NCBI RefSeq assembly: GCF_037042905.1
Contig: NC_087261.1
Span: 16,986,917-17,050,916, forward strand
Reading direction: 5' to 3'
Origin: Lytechinus pictus
Taxonomy: Eukaryota > Echinodermata > Echinoidea > Temnopleuroida > Toxopneustidae
Length of the DNA: 64,000 nucleotides
Made by a program: the position numbers and the translations under genes. This document shows, piece by piece, positions 22,152-32,290 of this stretch (its first letter is position 1; the number at the start of each line of letters is the position of its first letter). The notes under the pieces are model-generated. The model was not told the origin of the DNA. It searched no databases and saw only the letters and a program-made list of their open reading frames with translations.

Positions 22152-22658
22152 TCAGAACATCCTCTTTGTCCTTGGGTAATAGTACTTGGGTATTGTGTTG
22201 GCTTCTACCTTGCTAGGATATGGGGAGATATCTGATCTAGTGCACTTGGAGCCAAAGAAGTTGATAGCTTCTTTCTTGATTGTGCACTTGGAGCTGTTGA
22301 ACACTAAGCCTTCTTGCTTTGCTGTCTCCATGAATAAGTACAGATTCTTGTCGTGTTTCTCTTCCGTTCTCCGTACAATAGCTATGTCATCTGCAATGCA
22401 TATGCAGCCTGGCACATTCTGGACAATCCTATCCATGTGCTGCTGGAAGATGTCTTGGCTATTGCATAGACCAAATGGTAATCTTTGGAAGCAGGACATT
22501 CCAGATGGTGTTCGGAATGTGGTGAGGTCATGGCATTCCTCAGTCAGGTGAACTGACCAGTAAGCAGCCTTTGTGTCTAACTTGGAGAAGTACTGAGGTC
22601 CTTCAAAGATAGGTTGGACCTCCTCTAAGGTTGATACCTTGTGTGGGCATCTTTTCAA
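22152..22658 (-). pseudogene. Gypsy reverse transcriptase domain
   Basis: An open stretch of about 168 codons. RT motifs are YFSKLDTKAAYW (motif A), FRTPSGMSCFQRLPFGLCNS (motif B region) and CICIADDIAIV (motif C, IADD rather than the usual YxDD form). The thumb side follows with NSSKCTIKKEAINFFG. The catalytic aspartates remain; the frame is lost beyond both ends. Confidence 0.88.
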
Positions 22659-22989
22659 GGCGTTGTTAAAATCCTTGGGTCAAGACAAATTCTGATAGAA
22701 CCGTCTTTCTTCACAACAGTGGTCATGCACCAATCGGTGTGGTACTCGATCTTCCTGGTGACTCCTTACTGCTCCATCTTGTCCAGTTCAGCCTTGATCT
22801 TGTCCTTCAAGTGTCGTGCACTTGCGTGGTGCGTCTATGGTAGGTTTAGCGATGTCCTTGAAATGAAGCATCGCTTTTCTTTTGAAACTACAAGTAGCAT
22901 CGAATTGCTCTGAAAATACTTGTTTGAGATCCTTATCACTTGTGATAGGTGTATGTTTAGGTTTAGGGTTAGGTGTAGGTGTGTCATAA

Positions 22990-23285
22990 TTGTGCATTGA
23001 GTGAATTGTGATAATTCCAAGGCCAGTGCAACCTAACAACCCTAGGATACATGTAGCTGAAACCTTGACATCTGCTACATAGAATGTCTGTGTTGACCAT
23101 TTTGGACTGTAACATTTTATGTCTAGTGTACCTTAACATTCAATTGGAATATCACCATAAGCTACGTTTTACTGGTGTTTGTTTCACTAATGATTCCCAC
23201 TTTGAACTTTATATTGCTTTGGCGGCACGTACTGTGACAGTGTTAGCACTTGCAATTGAGTCAACTCTTAGGTAGAGCTTATGTT
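22990..23285 (-). pseudogene. Gypsy aspartic protease region, broken
   Basis: The minus strand gives LRVDSIASAN where families have a D-[ST]-G-A catalytic block (here D-S-I-A, so the glycine is lost), and later ILGLLGCTGLGIITI, the typical C-terminal I-I/L-G-L block of retroelement proteases. The frames must be changed between these blocks. The MITE at 23307 interrupts the coding region just upstream. Confidence 0.6.
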
Positions 23286-23306
23286 GACCGACTCTGTGGG
23301 CATATT

Positions 23307-23975
23307 AGTGGGTTTTCGCCCAGCGTCGTACGACGCTATCTACGACGTAGAACGATCTCTTTGTTCGTGCGTCCGTCGCGCTCAACTCTCGCTTGTAAGC
23401 AGTTTCGCAAATCGCTGAACGCGGCCGGATCGACCGGCTGGCATGGTTGGCATGTAATGTTGACACGCCAACATGTGCATTGTATATGTTCCTACTATGT
23501 GCACACAACTGGCAGTGCCATGTGTCTTGCAGTCGCGTCGTCGACCGAGCCATGCAACGGCTTTTCAATCATATTTCAATAATCATACTCGTTTAAACTT
23601 CTACTGTAACATTTTGAAATTATACTTAGCTTGATTTTAGTATAATTGAAATGGTACTCACCGAAAAACTCGCATTCGAGTCCATGTTTTGAAGCTTTCA
23701 GCTATCAGTGTAGTCAGAGTAGAGTACAACATGTGCATGCACGCGATGGGCGAATGTGTTTACATCGATCGGCTCAGCTTGCTCGCTCTACAAGCGATCT
23801 GATTGGCTGTTGACGGCTGTTGACAAATCCTACGTTCTAATGCGGACGCCCGCTAATTTGCGGAAGAACCGTCCGTGATTTGAGCTCAAGAACGCTCGGG
23901 CCTCTGTTTCCATGAAAGTTGGCGATTTTTGCACACGTACGTTCTACGTCGTACGACGCTGGGCGAAAACCCACT
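23307..23975. mobile_element. MITE with 29-bp perfect TIRs inserted in the Gypsy protease
   Basis: The left end AGTGGGTTTTCGCCCAGCGT (to about 23335) is the exact inverse complement of the right end finishing at 23975. ATT flanks both sides (23304-23306 and 23976-23978), a 3-bp target duplication that suggests the PIF/Harbinger group (inference). It is 669 bases long with no transposase. Confidence 0.85.
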
Positions 23976-24359
23976 ATTATGTCAATGTTAGCGAACGCTA
24001 CTGTACCTTCTGAATTTGCAACTGTGTTTGGCCCATTTGTCTGTATTGTGTGAAATTATGCAAAGTTGGAAGGACTGCCTTTAGACTGATACTTATCATA
24101 ATATGTGAAAGTATCGTGTGCTGTGTCCATTTCGCTGATCGGTTAGTTCTTTCGACCTTTTGATTTTGATCGTGATTTATTTTGTTTTGGTTAACGATCA
24201 TCAGATACCATGTCAGATCTTCGGTCATCTGAACTATGATATAGTTTTCGACTATGATAACTTTTTGATTGACGACAGAATTTCGCCCAATGACCTTTCA
24301 CTGTGGAGAGCCAATTCCATTAATATTGACCCCAAATTGTTCATAATTGTCTGAGAATA

Positions 24360-25129
24360 ATAATTGAGTTTTTTCCTTATGAAAGAAAAAGGAACAGAGT
24401 AGTAAACATAACAGATATAAACATAATTTTTAAATTTTGGCTTTTCATAAATTTAGAAAAGAGACCGTGTTCGAAAATAAACCTGATTTTGGAATACAGG
24501 CCATGGATTAAAAATACAGATAAGGTGGGGGGTAGCTTTGGCATGTTCCTTTCAGTTGTGTATTGATGTGTCAGAACTTCATCTCTATTACCTGCAATGC
24601 TAGTGTATATTATAACTGTTTACAAGAAACTTCATTAAATAAATTTCTTTATGATGTAACAGAAACGCCTTTTTTGTCTTTACATCCTACTGAATCATAT
24701 ACATTTCTATTACCATGCACATTACATACTGTACATTACGGTGTGTTAGTCATACCAACACAATCGATGCGAGAGGCTGATCAAAGCTATTGTATTATTT
24801 GAATGACATACCATTAATCACTTTGCAATCGTTTTCATGGGTGTGACTGCCACACTGAGGTTGCTTTTTGGCCTCACTTTAGCGCAAAATCGGTTAATAC
24901 GTTCAGCAGATTTTCCTTCTATCTGAAGCAAATGAAGATACTTATGGTGGCATGAAGCATGCCAATATTCTCGTTGATACATCATCTTTCTTATCGAATG
25001 TTGAGATTGTGCATTTATTACTGCTATTCATAATAAATCTGATCAATAACAGTACATGTGCAATTTTTTTTTCCAAAAACATACAAATTTTGGCAAAAAG
25101 TCTTAATTCTTTCAGAAACTATATCAACC
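24360..25129. other. Non-coding stretch
   Basis: AT-rich sequence without a recognisable gene or retroelement gag domain, although it lies where gag might have been. Confidence 0.35.
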
Positions 25130-25375
25130 GACCTTAAATTGAAGAATAAAGGGATTGTAGTAAATTCTAAAGACAAAATAATAGATAATTTCGCATTTTA
25201 TTAAGGCTTATTTCCATTTTATGGGTTGAAAATGTGACAATATACATTAGTATATCCAAGCCTGCGATATGCAGTAAAAAAGCTAAATTTCTGAAAATTG
25301 AATTGTCAAGTTTGAGACATTATAAGTTTGTAAAGTAAAATGATATCAATTTGGAATTTCGTCCACTTAATAGCT
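25130..25375 (-). repeat. Right arm of the ~235-bp inverted repeat
   Basis: Inverse complement of 20620-20858 with scattered changes. Both arms face the Gypsy remnant symmetrically. Retroviral-type LTRs would be direct repeats, so these are not its LTRs. Confidence 0.8.
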
Positions 25376-26019
25376 GTATATTAAGAAAAATCGGCTCCTA
25401 CTGCGCAAGCGCATTAGCAAAAATATGGCCAATATTGCCCTCTATTTTGTACAGGACTCCTATGGGCAAAGCCCGGGAAGGGCATCATGGCAAATGTTCC
25501 CCTCGTTGGTCTTGGATTGAAAGTAGCAAGCAAAATATGACATTTATTCATCTGCCAAATGCCTTGTATAGGTAATAATTGATATTATTAACCGTATCAG
25601 ACATCTGAGCAGGGCAACTTTGAAACATTGTTGCCTTCGTAAGACTGGGATAAAATGGCCGGTCAATAAAATTCCAATTGTTTATCCACGGGCCCAATTT
25701 ATTGCCCGCTCAGGAAAGCCAATGAGAAAATGCGTGGAAATGTAGCGGGCAATAAAAGGCAGCGCTAACATCCAGGTATTCTATGCGTTTTTGTACGCGC
25801 CCTTGAACCGCCCAGTGCTATACGTCATAATGGTAATCAAGTTGATACAACGCTGGATACTGCGTCTCTAGGCCAGGGACGCGTCATTTCAATTACGTCA
25901 CAATGGTAAAGTTCAGAGGTCCAGTCTGCTCAACATGAGAAACTAGATTCTCATTCTAAAAATTTAAAATATCTAAATTTTAACAATTTTTGCTCTAGAT
26001 GTCTGATTTGGTTTATAAT
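25376..26019. other. Non-coding stretch
   Basis: Mixed-composition sequence with GCCCGCT/AGCGGGC words that could pair locally (about 25700-25755). No gene was recognised. Confidence 0.35.
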
Positions 26020-26158
26020 AGCAATATCGACTGGCCTGGGGGCGAAAGGACTTATATCGCCCTCACTAAATTGATATCACCCTCGTCTACGACTCGGGCG
26101 ATATAAATCTAGTTTGGGCGATATATGTCGTATCGCCCCGAGGCCAGTCAATATTGCT
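26020..26158. mobile_element. 139-bp MITE with 26-bp TIRs
   Basis: The left end AGCAATATCGACTGGCCT and right end AGGCCAGTCAATATTGCT are inverse complements with two changes over 26 bases. The interior repeats GGGCGATATA-type words. The whole element can fold, and no coding frame is present. Confidence 0.75.
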
Positions 26159-26306
26159 TTATTATTATCATATTATTGTAGTCATTATTATTATAATAAT
26201 TATCATTTTTATTTTGATTATTATTATTCTAATTATTTATTCATTAGGGTTGACAAATTTGCATATCTATACATGTTTGCCTGCCTCATCTTTCTCTTTC
26301 ATAAAG

Positions 26307-26450
26307 GTCCAATAATGGCCGCCCTCTATCGACGGAATTATCTCCGTCGTCCGTTGGCTATTTGTGGATCGTGTCTCCAAACCATCGGAGTGAGCCTTTT
26401 TTCAACTGCAACCAACAGCATTCAAAAGGCCATCTTCCTATCAGTGACTG
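26307..26450 (+). pseudogene. MCT-like exon (helix 2-3 region)
   Basis: Acceptor TTTCTCTTTCATAAAG precedes the exon and donor ACTG|GTAATA ends it. It encodes PIMAALYRRNYLRRPLAICG and then QTIGVSLFSTATNS, matching the S/P-[LI]-x-x-A-L-x-x-R-[FY]-x-x-R-P stretch of MCTs. The frame is open. It starts in phase 1. Confidence 0.75.
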
Positions 26451-26744
26451 GTAATACACAACAATATGCCACATTTTCACTGTTCGTTCCCATTTTATGT
26501 CTTAATACGACAACAGTAAGGCTGTCTTCATAAAAAAGCCATGCCAATATGAAAGACCTCAAGTTTAAGCATAAATGTCACGTAGTACACCTTCGACCCT
26601 TTGTGACATGTAAGTGTGGCGCAAGGTATTTCAAAGTTTGTTACTCTCTGTTTTTATCCTTTGTAGGTTTTTTTTTGACGCCCTCAAAATGCCGCATGAG
26701 CCACAAGCTTCTGACTTTTGTTCGTTTACTAGGCACTTCTCCAG

Positions 26745-26840
26745 GGACCTGTCCACGGATGATAAGTCTATTGTTACTGGGGTGCTGAGCATTGTCACAT
26801 CATCCCCAGTAACAATAGATAATCCTCCGTAGCCAGGTCC
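26745..26840. ncRNA. Candidate hairpin RNA (pre-miRNA-like) or small foldback
   Basis: Arms 26745-26782 and 26804-26840 are nearly complementary over 37-38 bases. They contain a perfect 15-bp stem (CTATTGTTACTGGGG at 26768-26782 with CCCCAGTAACAATAG at 26804-26818) and an outer stem GGACCTG/CAGGTCC with a few mismatches and one bulge between. The loop is 21 bases. Complementarity stops sharply at the outer ends. Size and shape suit a microRNA precursor, but a tiny MITE would look the same. It lies in an intron of the MCT-like gene. Confidence 0.4.
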
Positions 26841-27536
26841 ATGCACTTCACACTATCTGCCATGCACAGATTTTTGTCATATTTTCGGCTAGGTTAACTC
26901 TTACGCATGCTGAACATGATTGGACTTCTTTACTCTAATAGTGCAAACGCGCTAATGTGGCATGTCGTGTACACCGATAAAAATTCAAATTCTTTATGAG
27001 GAATCATTTGTGCCGTTGACAAAAGATAATTCTAATTGTCAAGAAATGGGATAAAGTAAAAAGTTTGACATCGCCTCCAAATGGCTATATCATGGCCATA
27101 CTCTAACACGTCCAAATGCAAAATCCTCATTATCTTGACAGAATTTGAATGAGAAGAATTGTCACGGTATATTCACAACAAAGCAATTCTTTCTGCGCTA
27201 CTTCCCCTCCTGATTAATCTAGTCAACCATGCGCCACCCCAGCTGTGCAATGGACATGATGAAGATTTTTTCAAACCCGCTGTAAGAAAGTGGCACTCTT
27301 TAATATAGTATCTGTATTTCCATTATCTATGTCATGTAAATCGAATAGTAAGACTACAAGTCGTCAACTTCCATCCTTGTAGAGTCAAGACGTAAAACCA
27401 GGCTAACTCTTTTGAGAAAGGCACTCGCTGAATTTTATTTTGCTAATTTTGTTCCTATTCATCAAGAAGTCCTTTACAATTTTCTGTTTTGTTTTATTTA
27501 TTTTTAATGTAGCATTATTTTCTTTTCATACACGAG

Positions 27537-27877
27537 TTATTGGGATCAGTGCCTTGATGGTTAGTAGCATTGTGGCGTTGCACCGGTTGGCAAAAGAGAA
27601 TTACAACCTATGTTTCAGCATCGGCTTGAGTGGTTATGGCGCCGGCAAGGTTCTATTCCCTCTCTTGGCTGGTTTCCTACGTGCTCCTTTCGGGTGGAGA
27701 GGAGGACTGCTCATCATCAGCGCTGTCATAGCACACGTCATCCCATGTGCTGTTGGAATTCAGATGGAATCAACTAAGATGATCACCAAGGTAAATGACG
27801 TTCAGACGGTCCAACGACTATCTACAGGAGATTTCGACGAAGAAAAGGGGGAACGAGTAGTAGTCATAGCTCAGAAG
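27537..27877 (+). pseudogene. MCT-like exon (helices 4-6 and start of central loop)
   Basis: Acceptor TTTTCATACACGAG precedes the exon and donor CAGAAG|GTGAGG ends it. It encodes IGISALMVSSIVALHRLAK, GLSGYGAGKVLFPLLAGFL and FGWRGGLLIISA, matching the MCT signature around the [G/S]-[Y/S]-G-x-G and F-G-W-R-G/A motifs, followed by a charged loop. The frame is open throughout. Confidence 0.82.
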
Positions 27878-28129
27878 GTGAGGCCAATCAGCATTTTCAT
27901 TATTTCCGTGTCGGGGAAAAAGAGAGCAATAATGATAATAAATAGGGTAGGCCTCACCTGCATCTCGTTCTAAAGATCGTTGCTATCCACCCAAATCAAT
28001 ATCATGAGAACCAAAAAGTATGAAACTAGAAAAAAAATTCAGATTAGTTCTGAATGGTAATAAAAACAAATGAAAATTTTATACAGGCTTTTTTTTTCTT
28101 TTGAAATCCTTGTCTAACATTTTAAAGGA

Positions 28130-28960
28130 AACCGTGATAACACATATTAGCAAATCAATTTAATAAATTTAAAATTGCTCCTCCCATTTCACTTACTCCA
28201 ATATATCGACTCGCTCCTTAGGTTTTGGTTTCCTTTCAAAGACAGATTTTGACCGTTGTACTAAAGCAGTTTAATTCTGGTCTCAACGAATCAAACCCTA
28301 ACCTGAAAGACGGCATTTGGGCTGCCTTGATTGCAGCTAAGGAAAATGGCATTTCATATAGGAAAATGTATTGAATGTGTACTGCATCTAAAGGTGCTGA
28401 TGGTATGCCACTCCATGCCACGGAGTATGCGAATCTATTTGAATGTCTAAATACCATGAATTAGGGTGGTGATAACATACGTTCAAAGTGGACTGATGAA
28501 GGCGTCGGAGGCGGCTCGACTTATGTGGATCACCCCCCCCCCCCTCATTTTAGAAAGCCGGACTAACGCCGGCTCGGATTGAGCCCACCTTTCAATGTGG
28601 TCTGAAGTAGGCTTTACTCCTGCAATTGGTATGTGTGCCACCCCAAGTAGACAAAGAAATAGTGAACAAACCGAATTAAGAACGATGAAATTGTTTACAC
28701 GAAAAGTCAGGTGACTGGTGTCACGTGAATAGGCAACACGGCATGCACGAAGCTGGCTTATGTGTAGACCCACAATTGCAGGCTTGAAACCATGTTTATC
28801 ATGGGGGTAATGATTTCGAGGCGACTTCAAATTGCATACGATTAGGGTACGGCCTCAAAGCCGGCGTCGGAGCCGCCTCCAAACCCAACGGATTTTTATC
28901 AGGGTTCTTTAATTGTCGTAATAATTGCCGCCCGTTTATCACAATCTGCTTTTCCCGAAA
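28130..28960. other. MCT intron with GC-rich palindromic segment
   Basis: A frame at 28240-28370 (FNSGLNESNPNLKDG, then WAALIAAKENGISYRK) looks protein-like and could be a transposase or psq-type helix-turn-helix scrap, but I cannot assign it. GCGTCGGAGGCGGCTC (28502) and GGCGTCGGAGCCGCCTCC (28863) form an imperfect inverted pair around 28500-28880, a possible MITE. Confidence 0.3.
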
Positions 28961-28964
28961 CAGA

Positions 28965-29395
28965 AGATATCAAACTCGGAGCTCTTCATAGAATCACCAA
29001 CAGGCTGCGACAAACTGATTTTTACAAGGATCCAATATTCAATGTGATATTCGCTGTGCAGTTTGCATTAGATATGGTGTACTGTGGATGGCACTAATTT
29101 CTCGTACCGCACGTAGTGCAAAGAGGAATCTCTGTCAGTAAATACAATCATCCTAACCTTCTCAGCGGCATCTGGGAATACCTTCAGTAGACTTGGTGTG
29201 GGTGTCCTTACCAATTAATCATCTCTTCAAGCCGATCGATGTTTACATCTTTGCTGTCATCCTCAACATCGGCGCTCTCCTCGTTGACGTGTTTGTCGCC
29301 AACTATTACGTCATTTTGGTGACGTCATGCTTCTCTGCAATGTCCATTGGAGCGAGGGTGGTGGTGACAACGCTCATTGTGAGGGATAGAGCGTC
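28965..29395 (+). pseudogene. MCT-like exon (helices 7-10) with stop and frameshifts
   Basis: Encodes LRQTDFYKDPIFNVIFAVQF, an in-frame TAA at 29095-29097, then FLVPHVVQRGISV. In a second frame it reads ILTFSAASGNTFSRLGVGVL. In a third frame it reads HLFKPIDVYIFAVILNI and SIGARVVVTTLIVRD. The three segments are in the MCT order but need two frame changes (near 29138 and 29205). The borders are approximate. Confidence 0.7.
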
Positions 29396-29452
29396 TCCTG
29401 GCCAGTTTGACCATGGACCTACTAGGTCCATGGTTTGACGTCGCCTTTTCAG

Positions 29453-29503
29453 GTGGCCGGTGCATTTCTGGAGTTGGGATGTTCCTCGGTGGCTATATTA
29501 GAG
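29453..29503 (+). pseudogene. MCT-like short exon (helix 11)
   Basis: Acceptor GTCGCCTTTTCAG, donor AGAG|GTAGGT, 51 bases. It encodes GRCISGVGMFLGGYIR, matching the G-x-G-x-x-[GP]-P-x-x-G-x-[IL] helix near the MCT end. It ends in phase 1. Confidence 0.65.
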
Positions 29504-30302
29504 GTAGGTAACAGTGGCATAATCAGACATTACTGAGTTTTCGCACCGTCACGCAGAATGTTTTTTAAGAATATGGAAATGTATTGTCAAATGCCATTCA
29601 TGACAAAGAGCAACCAAGAAGTCTTTGTCGAACATTGGTGCATCAAAACAGCAGCTTCGTCCTGGATTCTGGACAAACAACCTCTTTGCAGTTTTTCGTC
29701 AGCTCTGAAACTTTAGGACGAGACTGCTGTTCCGGTTCACCAACTTTCGACAGAGACCTCCCTCTAGCTAGTCAATGTTATTTTGCTAACATTTTAAATA
29801 CATTTCTTTTGTTCTTGGATTTGTTCTGCGTCGCTGTGCAAAAACCCCTTCTATTGACGTCTTTTCACAACATATTCACGTAACTTCTTTCTTACTGGTG
29901 AGCCTTTGAAGACTTTAAGATATTGAGCGATCCCCATGAAAATAGAAACTTGATAGGCAAGTGATAGGACATCAAGATTGAACGGTAGGAATGCTTCAGT
30001 TCTACATCCTAAATGCAATGGTGCAGTTTCAGCATATTAATGATAAAGCGGTCAAACTACTACAAACCTGACGAGTACCCAAACAGGTATTGTGGGAGGA
30101 CTCGTTAGCATTTGGCAAGGTGTAAAACTGCAGAGTAAATTAAAGGCAGTTATGTTAAGGGACAGGAATATTGACACTAAGGTAAAACATTAGTAAATAG
30201 GCTACACTCGGGACACAATCAATCCCAAAATTCTCTCACTAGGAGTCGTTGCTTTGATTTTATTCAACAAATATATATCTATTATTGTTTATTATCCTAC
30301 AG

Positions 30303-30448
30303 GTTTAGTTGCAGACCGTTTCTCGTCGTTCGACGCTACATTCACAATGCTACCAATCATCGACGCCGTTGTTCTTATTCTTATATTGGTAATGAGATGT
30401 AACCCGAAGAAAAGTAATTTCGACGTTAACACATCAAAGTCCATTTAG
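30303..30448 (+). pseudogene. MCT-like last exon (helix 12 and C-terminus)
   Basis: Acceptor TTATTATCCTACAG. Starting in phase 1 it encodes GLVADRFSSFDATFTMLPII, then a hydrophobic helix VVLILILVM and a short charged tail, ending at TAG 30446-30448. This resembles the [G]-x-[I/V]-x-D-x-[T/S]-x-x-Y-x-x-[A/S]-F end of MCTs. Confidence 0.75.
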
Positions 30449-31839
30449 AAAAATAGTAAATGTAGCTTAAGATACTGATAGGGAACCGAGAACGGTAAAT
30501 ATAACAGTATCATTCGCCAAACATGCACAATCATTTTACGAAAGCTTTTTAAGCGTCATCAACCTGACGAGATATGCAATCACATGGTTTTCATTATCAA
30601 TATTTCCGTTTTATTTCAAGGAATTCTGACTCAAGAGCTTAATGTTGTGGTTATGGTTATGCCATTATGTACATGTAGCTTAGTAGTCTCACTCGCACGT
30701 CAATGAATATTTCACTAGATACCCAAAACCAACATCACATCGCCAGGGTAGATTCTCTGGATATAGCTAACACAAAAATTTGGTCTTCCAAAACTAGAAC
30801 TTTGATAATAAACTTATCTGAAAAAACCCACTCTTTTTCATACTGTCAAAATTTGACGCTGTAAAGTTGAATAAAAAACGAAATACAGGAGATATCATTT
30901 CGAGTCTGCTCGGAAGTTTTAGTGAGATCGCGCATGTACATGCCATGCTTGAAAGAAACATGAACTTTGAAATCTGTGTTCTCCTTGATATTTGGTAAAG
31001 GTCTCATTGTTCAACATTCAATAGAAAAGTTGTTGATACATTTTGAATCGTTTTAGAGCTTAGAATGTCCCCTTTCAAAATAAAAATCTTAACATTCATA
31101 TCGGGAGAGTTACCGTTGGTTTTGCGTCATGGGGGTTATAAGCTAGCGTGGCACATTTAAGTTTGACCAGTATCGCCATGAATTAATACATTGGTGTTAT
31201 GTACATATTGCGGCGAATTGTTAAAACATTGAAAAACACTGTTATTCATTATATTTTGGTTGTAGTTTTTTATATGAAAATGAGTAAATGAAAAATGTCT
31301 TTATACCGTTATAATTTTGGAATGATTTTACTTTGAATTGACAATTGAGACATTCATAGCTATTGAAATATTGTAATTCATAGCTACCAATTAGACATTT
31401 ATCTGTTTGTTTGATATCCATTTATTCACTCTAAGAAGTGCTAACTCATAAATCAATTAAATATGTGGGATCTAACATTTGGAAATCACTACCTTTAAAT
31501 ATACGAATTTGTAACAATATTTTATCATCCTAGAAGAATATGAAGGATTTACTTCTCTCAAAATACTGTAAATGTTTTTTAAGTATTTCTTCATAGGTGC
31601 AACGTGGTGTTTTTTTTAATTAGAGATGGAAACGATGTATATATCTTGATATGCTATAAGGGCATTATTTTCTTAATCTTATTTGAATTGGCAGAATGAT
31701 CAGAAATAAGGTACACCTTAGGCTGAAAATCGTTCTCTTTGCTGGTTCATGGGCTCAAATTTGAGGGGTTTTATAAACGAAAAAAAATATGCAGATATCG
31801 CGCACCCGATCAAAATAAATTGTGATGTGAAATCGATGA
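30449..31839. other. Non-coding stretch
   Basis: AT-rich sequence after the MCT-like stop codon. No coding frame, RNA gene or clear repeat boundary was found. Confidence 0.4.
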
Positions 31840-32290
31840 TATATTCACAAAGTTCAGTTGACGCTACTCTACCAAATATAGATCTAGGGTGATACTAGTA
31901 TGGCAAATGCACATTTTTGGGGTTCATGAAAACTAACCATAAATTTCAAAGATAAATGCCAGTTTTGGAAAGATTTCAAAATTAGTTCATACAAAATCCT
32001 AAAACGACTACCCGAGTGGTGAAAAAAAGGCTGATAAATGGGCAAAATTAGCATGACATGTCACCAAACGTCGGGTCTTTTTCCAAGCAATACTATTAAT
32101 AATACACTGTCCCACATGTGCTTATCTGTGTTGGTGATCTTCAGTGTGATTGTTTTCAGCTTTAAATTTCAGGATTTCACAAAGTTCAGTTTATGCTACT
32201 GTACCAAATATAGATCTAGGGTGATATGGCAAAAATTTACCCTGGTTCACAGACTTTCTGATGAAATTAGTGTTTATTGCAACTACTTTT
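31840..32290 (+). repeat. Dispersed repeat, third copy, with an internal partial duplication
   Basis: 31940-32290 matches 18235-18640 in the same orientation. In addition, about 60 bases around TTCACAAAGTTCAGTT and CCAAATATAGATCTAGGGTG occur twice, near 31846 and 32174, so this copy has a local direct duplication. Confidence 0.72.

Larger units (their letters stand above)
20857..24135 (-). mobile_element. Ty3/Gypsy-type LTR retrotransposon remnant, pol region
   Basis: Minus-strand order is protease (about 23300-22990), reverse transcriptase (22660-22150), RNase H (22030-21600) and integrase (about 21330-20857), which is the Ty3/Gypsy order. Several frameshifts and stops break the frame, a MITE sits in the protease region (23307-23975), and the integrase core is missing. 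I found no direct LTRs; instead inverted repeats flank the remnant. Coding similarity upstream of the MITE reaches about 24135. The copy is old and cannot be active. Confidence 0.85.
26307..30448 (+). pseudogene. Monocarboxylate-transporter (MCT/SLC16)-like gene, plus-strand exons, probably inactive
   Basis: At least five plus-strand exons encode parts of a 12-helix MFS transporter of the monocarboxylate type, which moves lactate-like substrates or other organic anions across the plasma membrane. The exons are 26307-26450, 27537-27877, about 28965-29395, 29453-29503 and 30303-30448, with GT/AG borders. Splice phases agree where they can be tested (phase 1 between exons 1 and 2, and between the last two). 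The exon for the N-terminal helices is not upstream on this strand; a fitting one lies inverted at 17425-17600. The 29-kb exon has an in-frame TAA and two frame changes. A pseudogene is most likely; assembly errors or a divergent allele are alternatives. The substrate cannot be told. Confidence 0.72.

Noticed and set aside
20620..25375. DIRS-type retrotransposon (which has inverted ends)
   Set aside because: The pol has Ty3/Gypsy order with an integrase zinc module and C-terminal part, and no tyrosine recombinase was seen.
28236..28457. Extra MCT exon or helix-turn-helix protein between the MCT exons
   Set aside because: The plus-strand words look protein-like, but there is an in-frame stop, no MCT similarity and no firm splice sites; noted only as an unassigned scrap.
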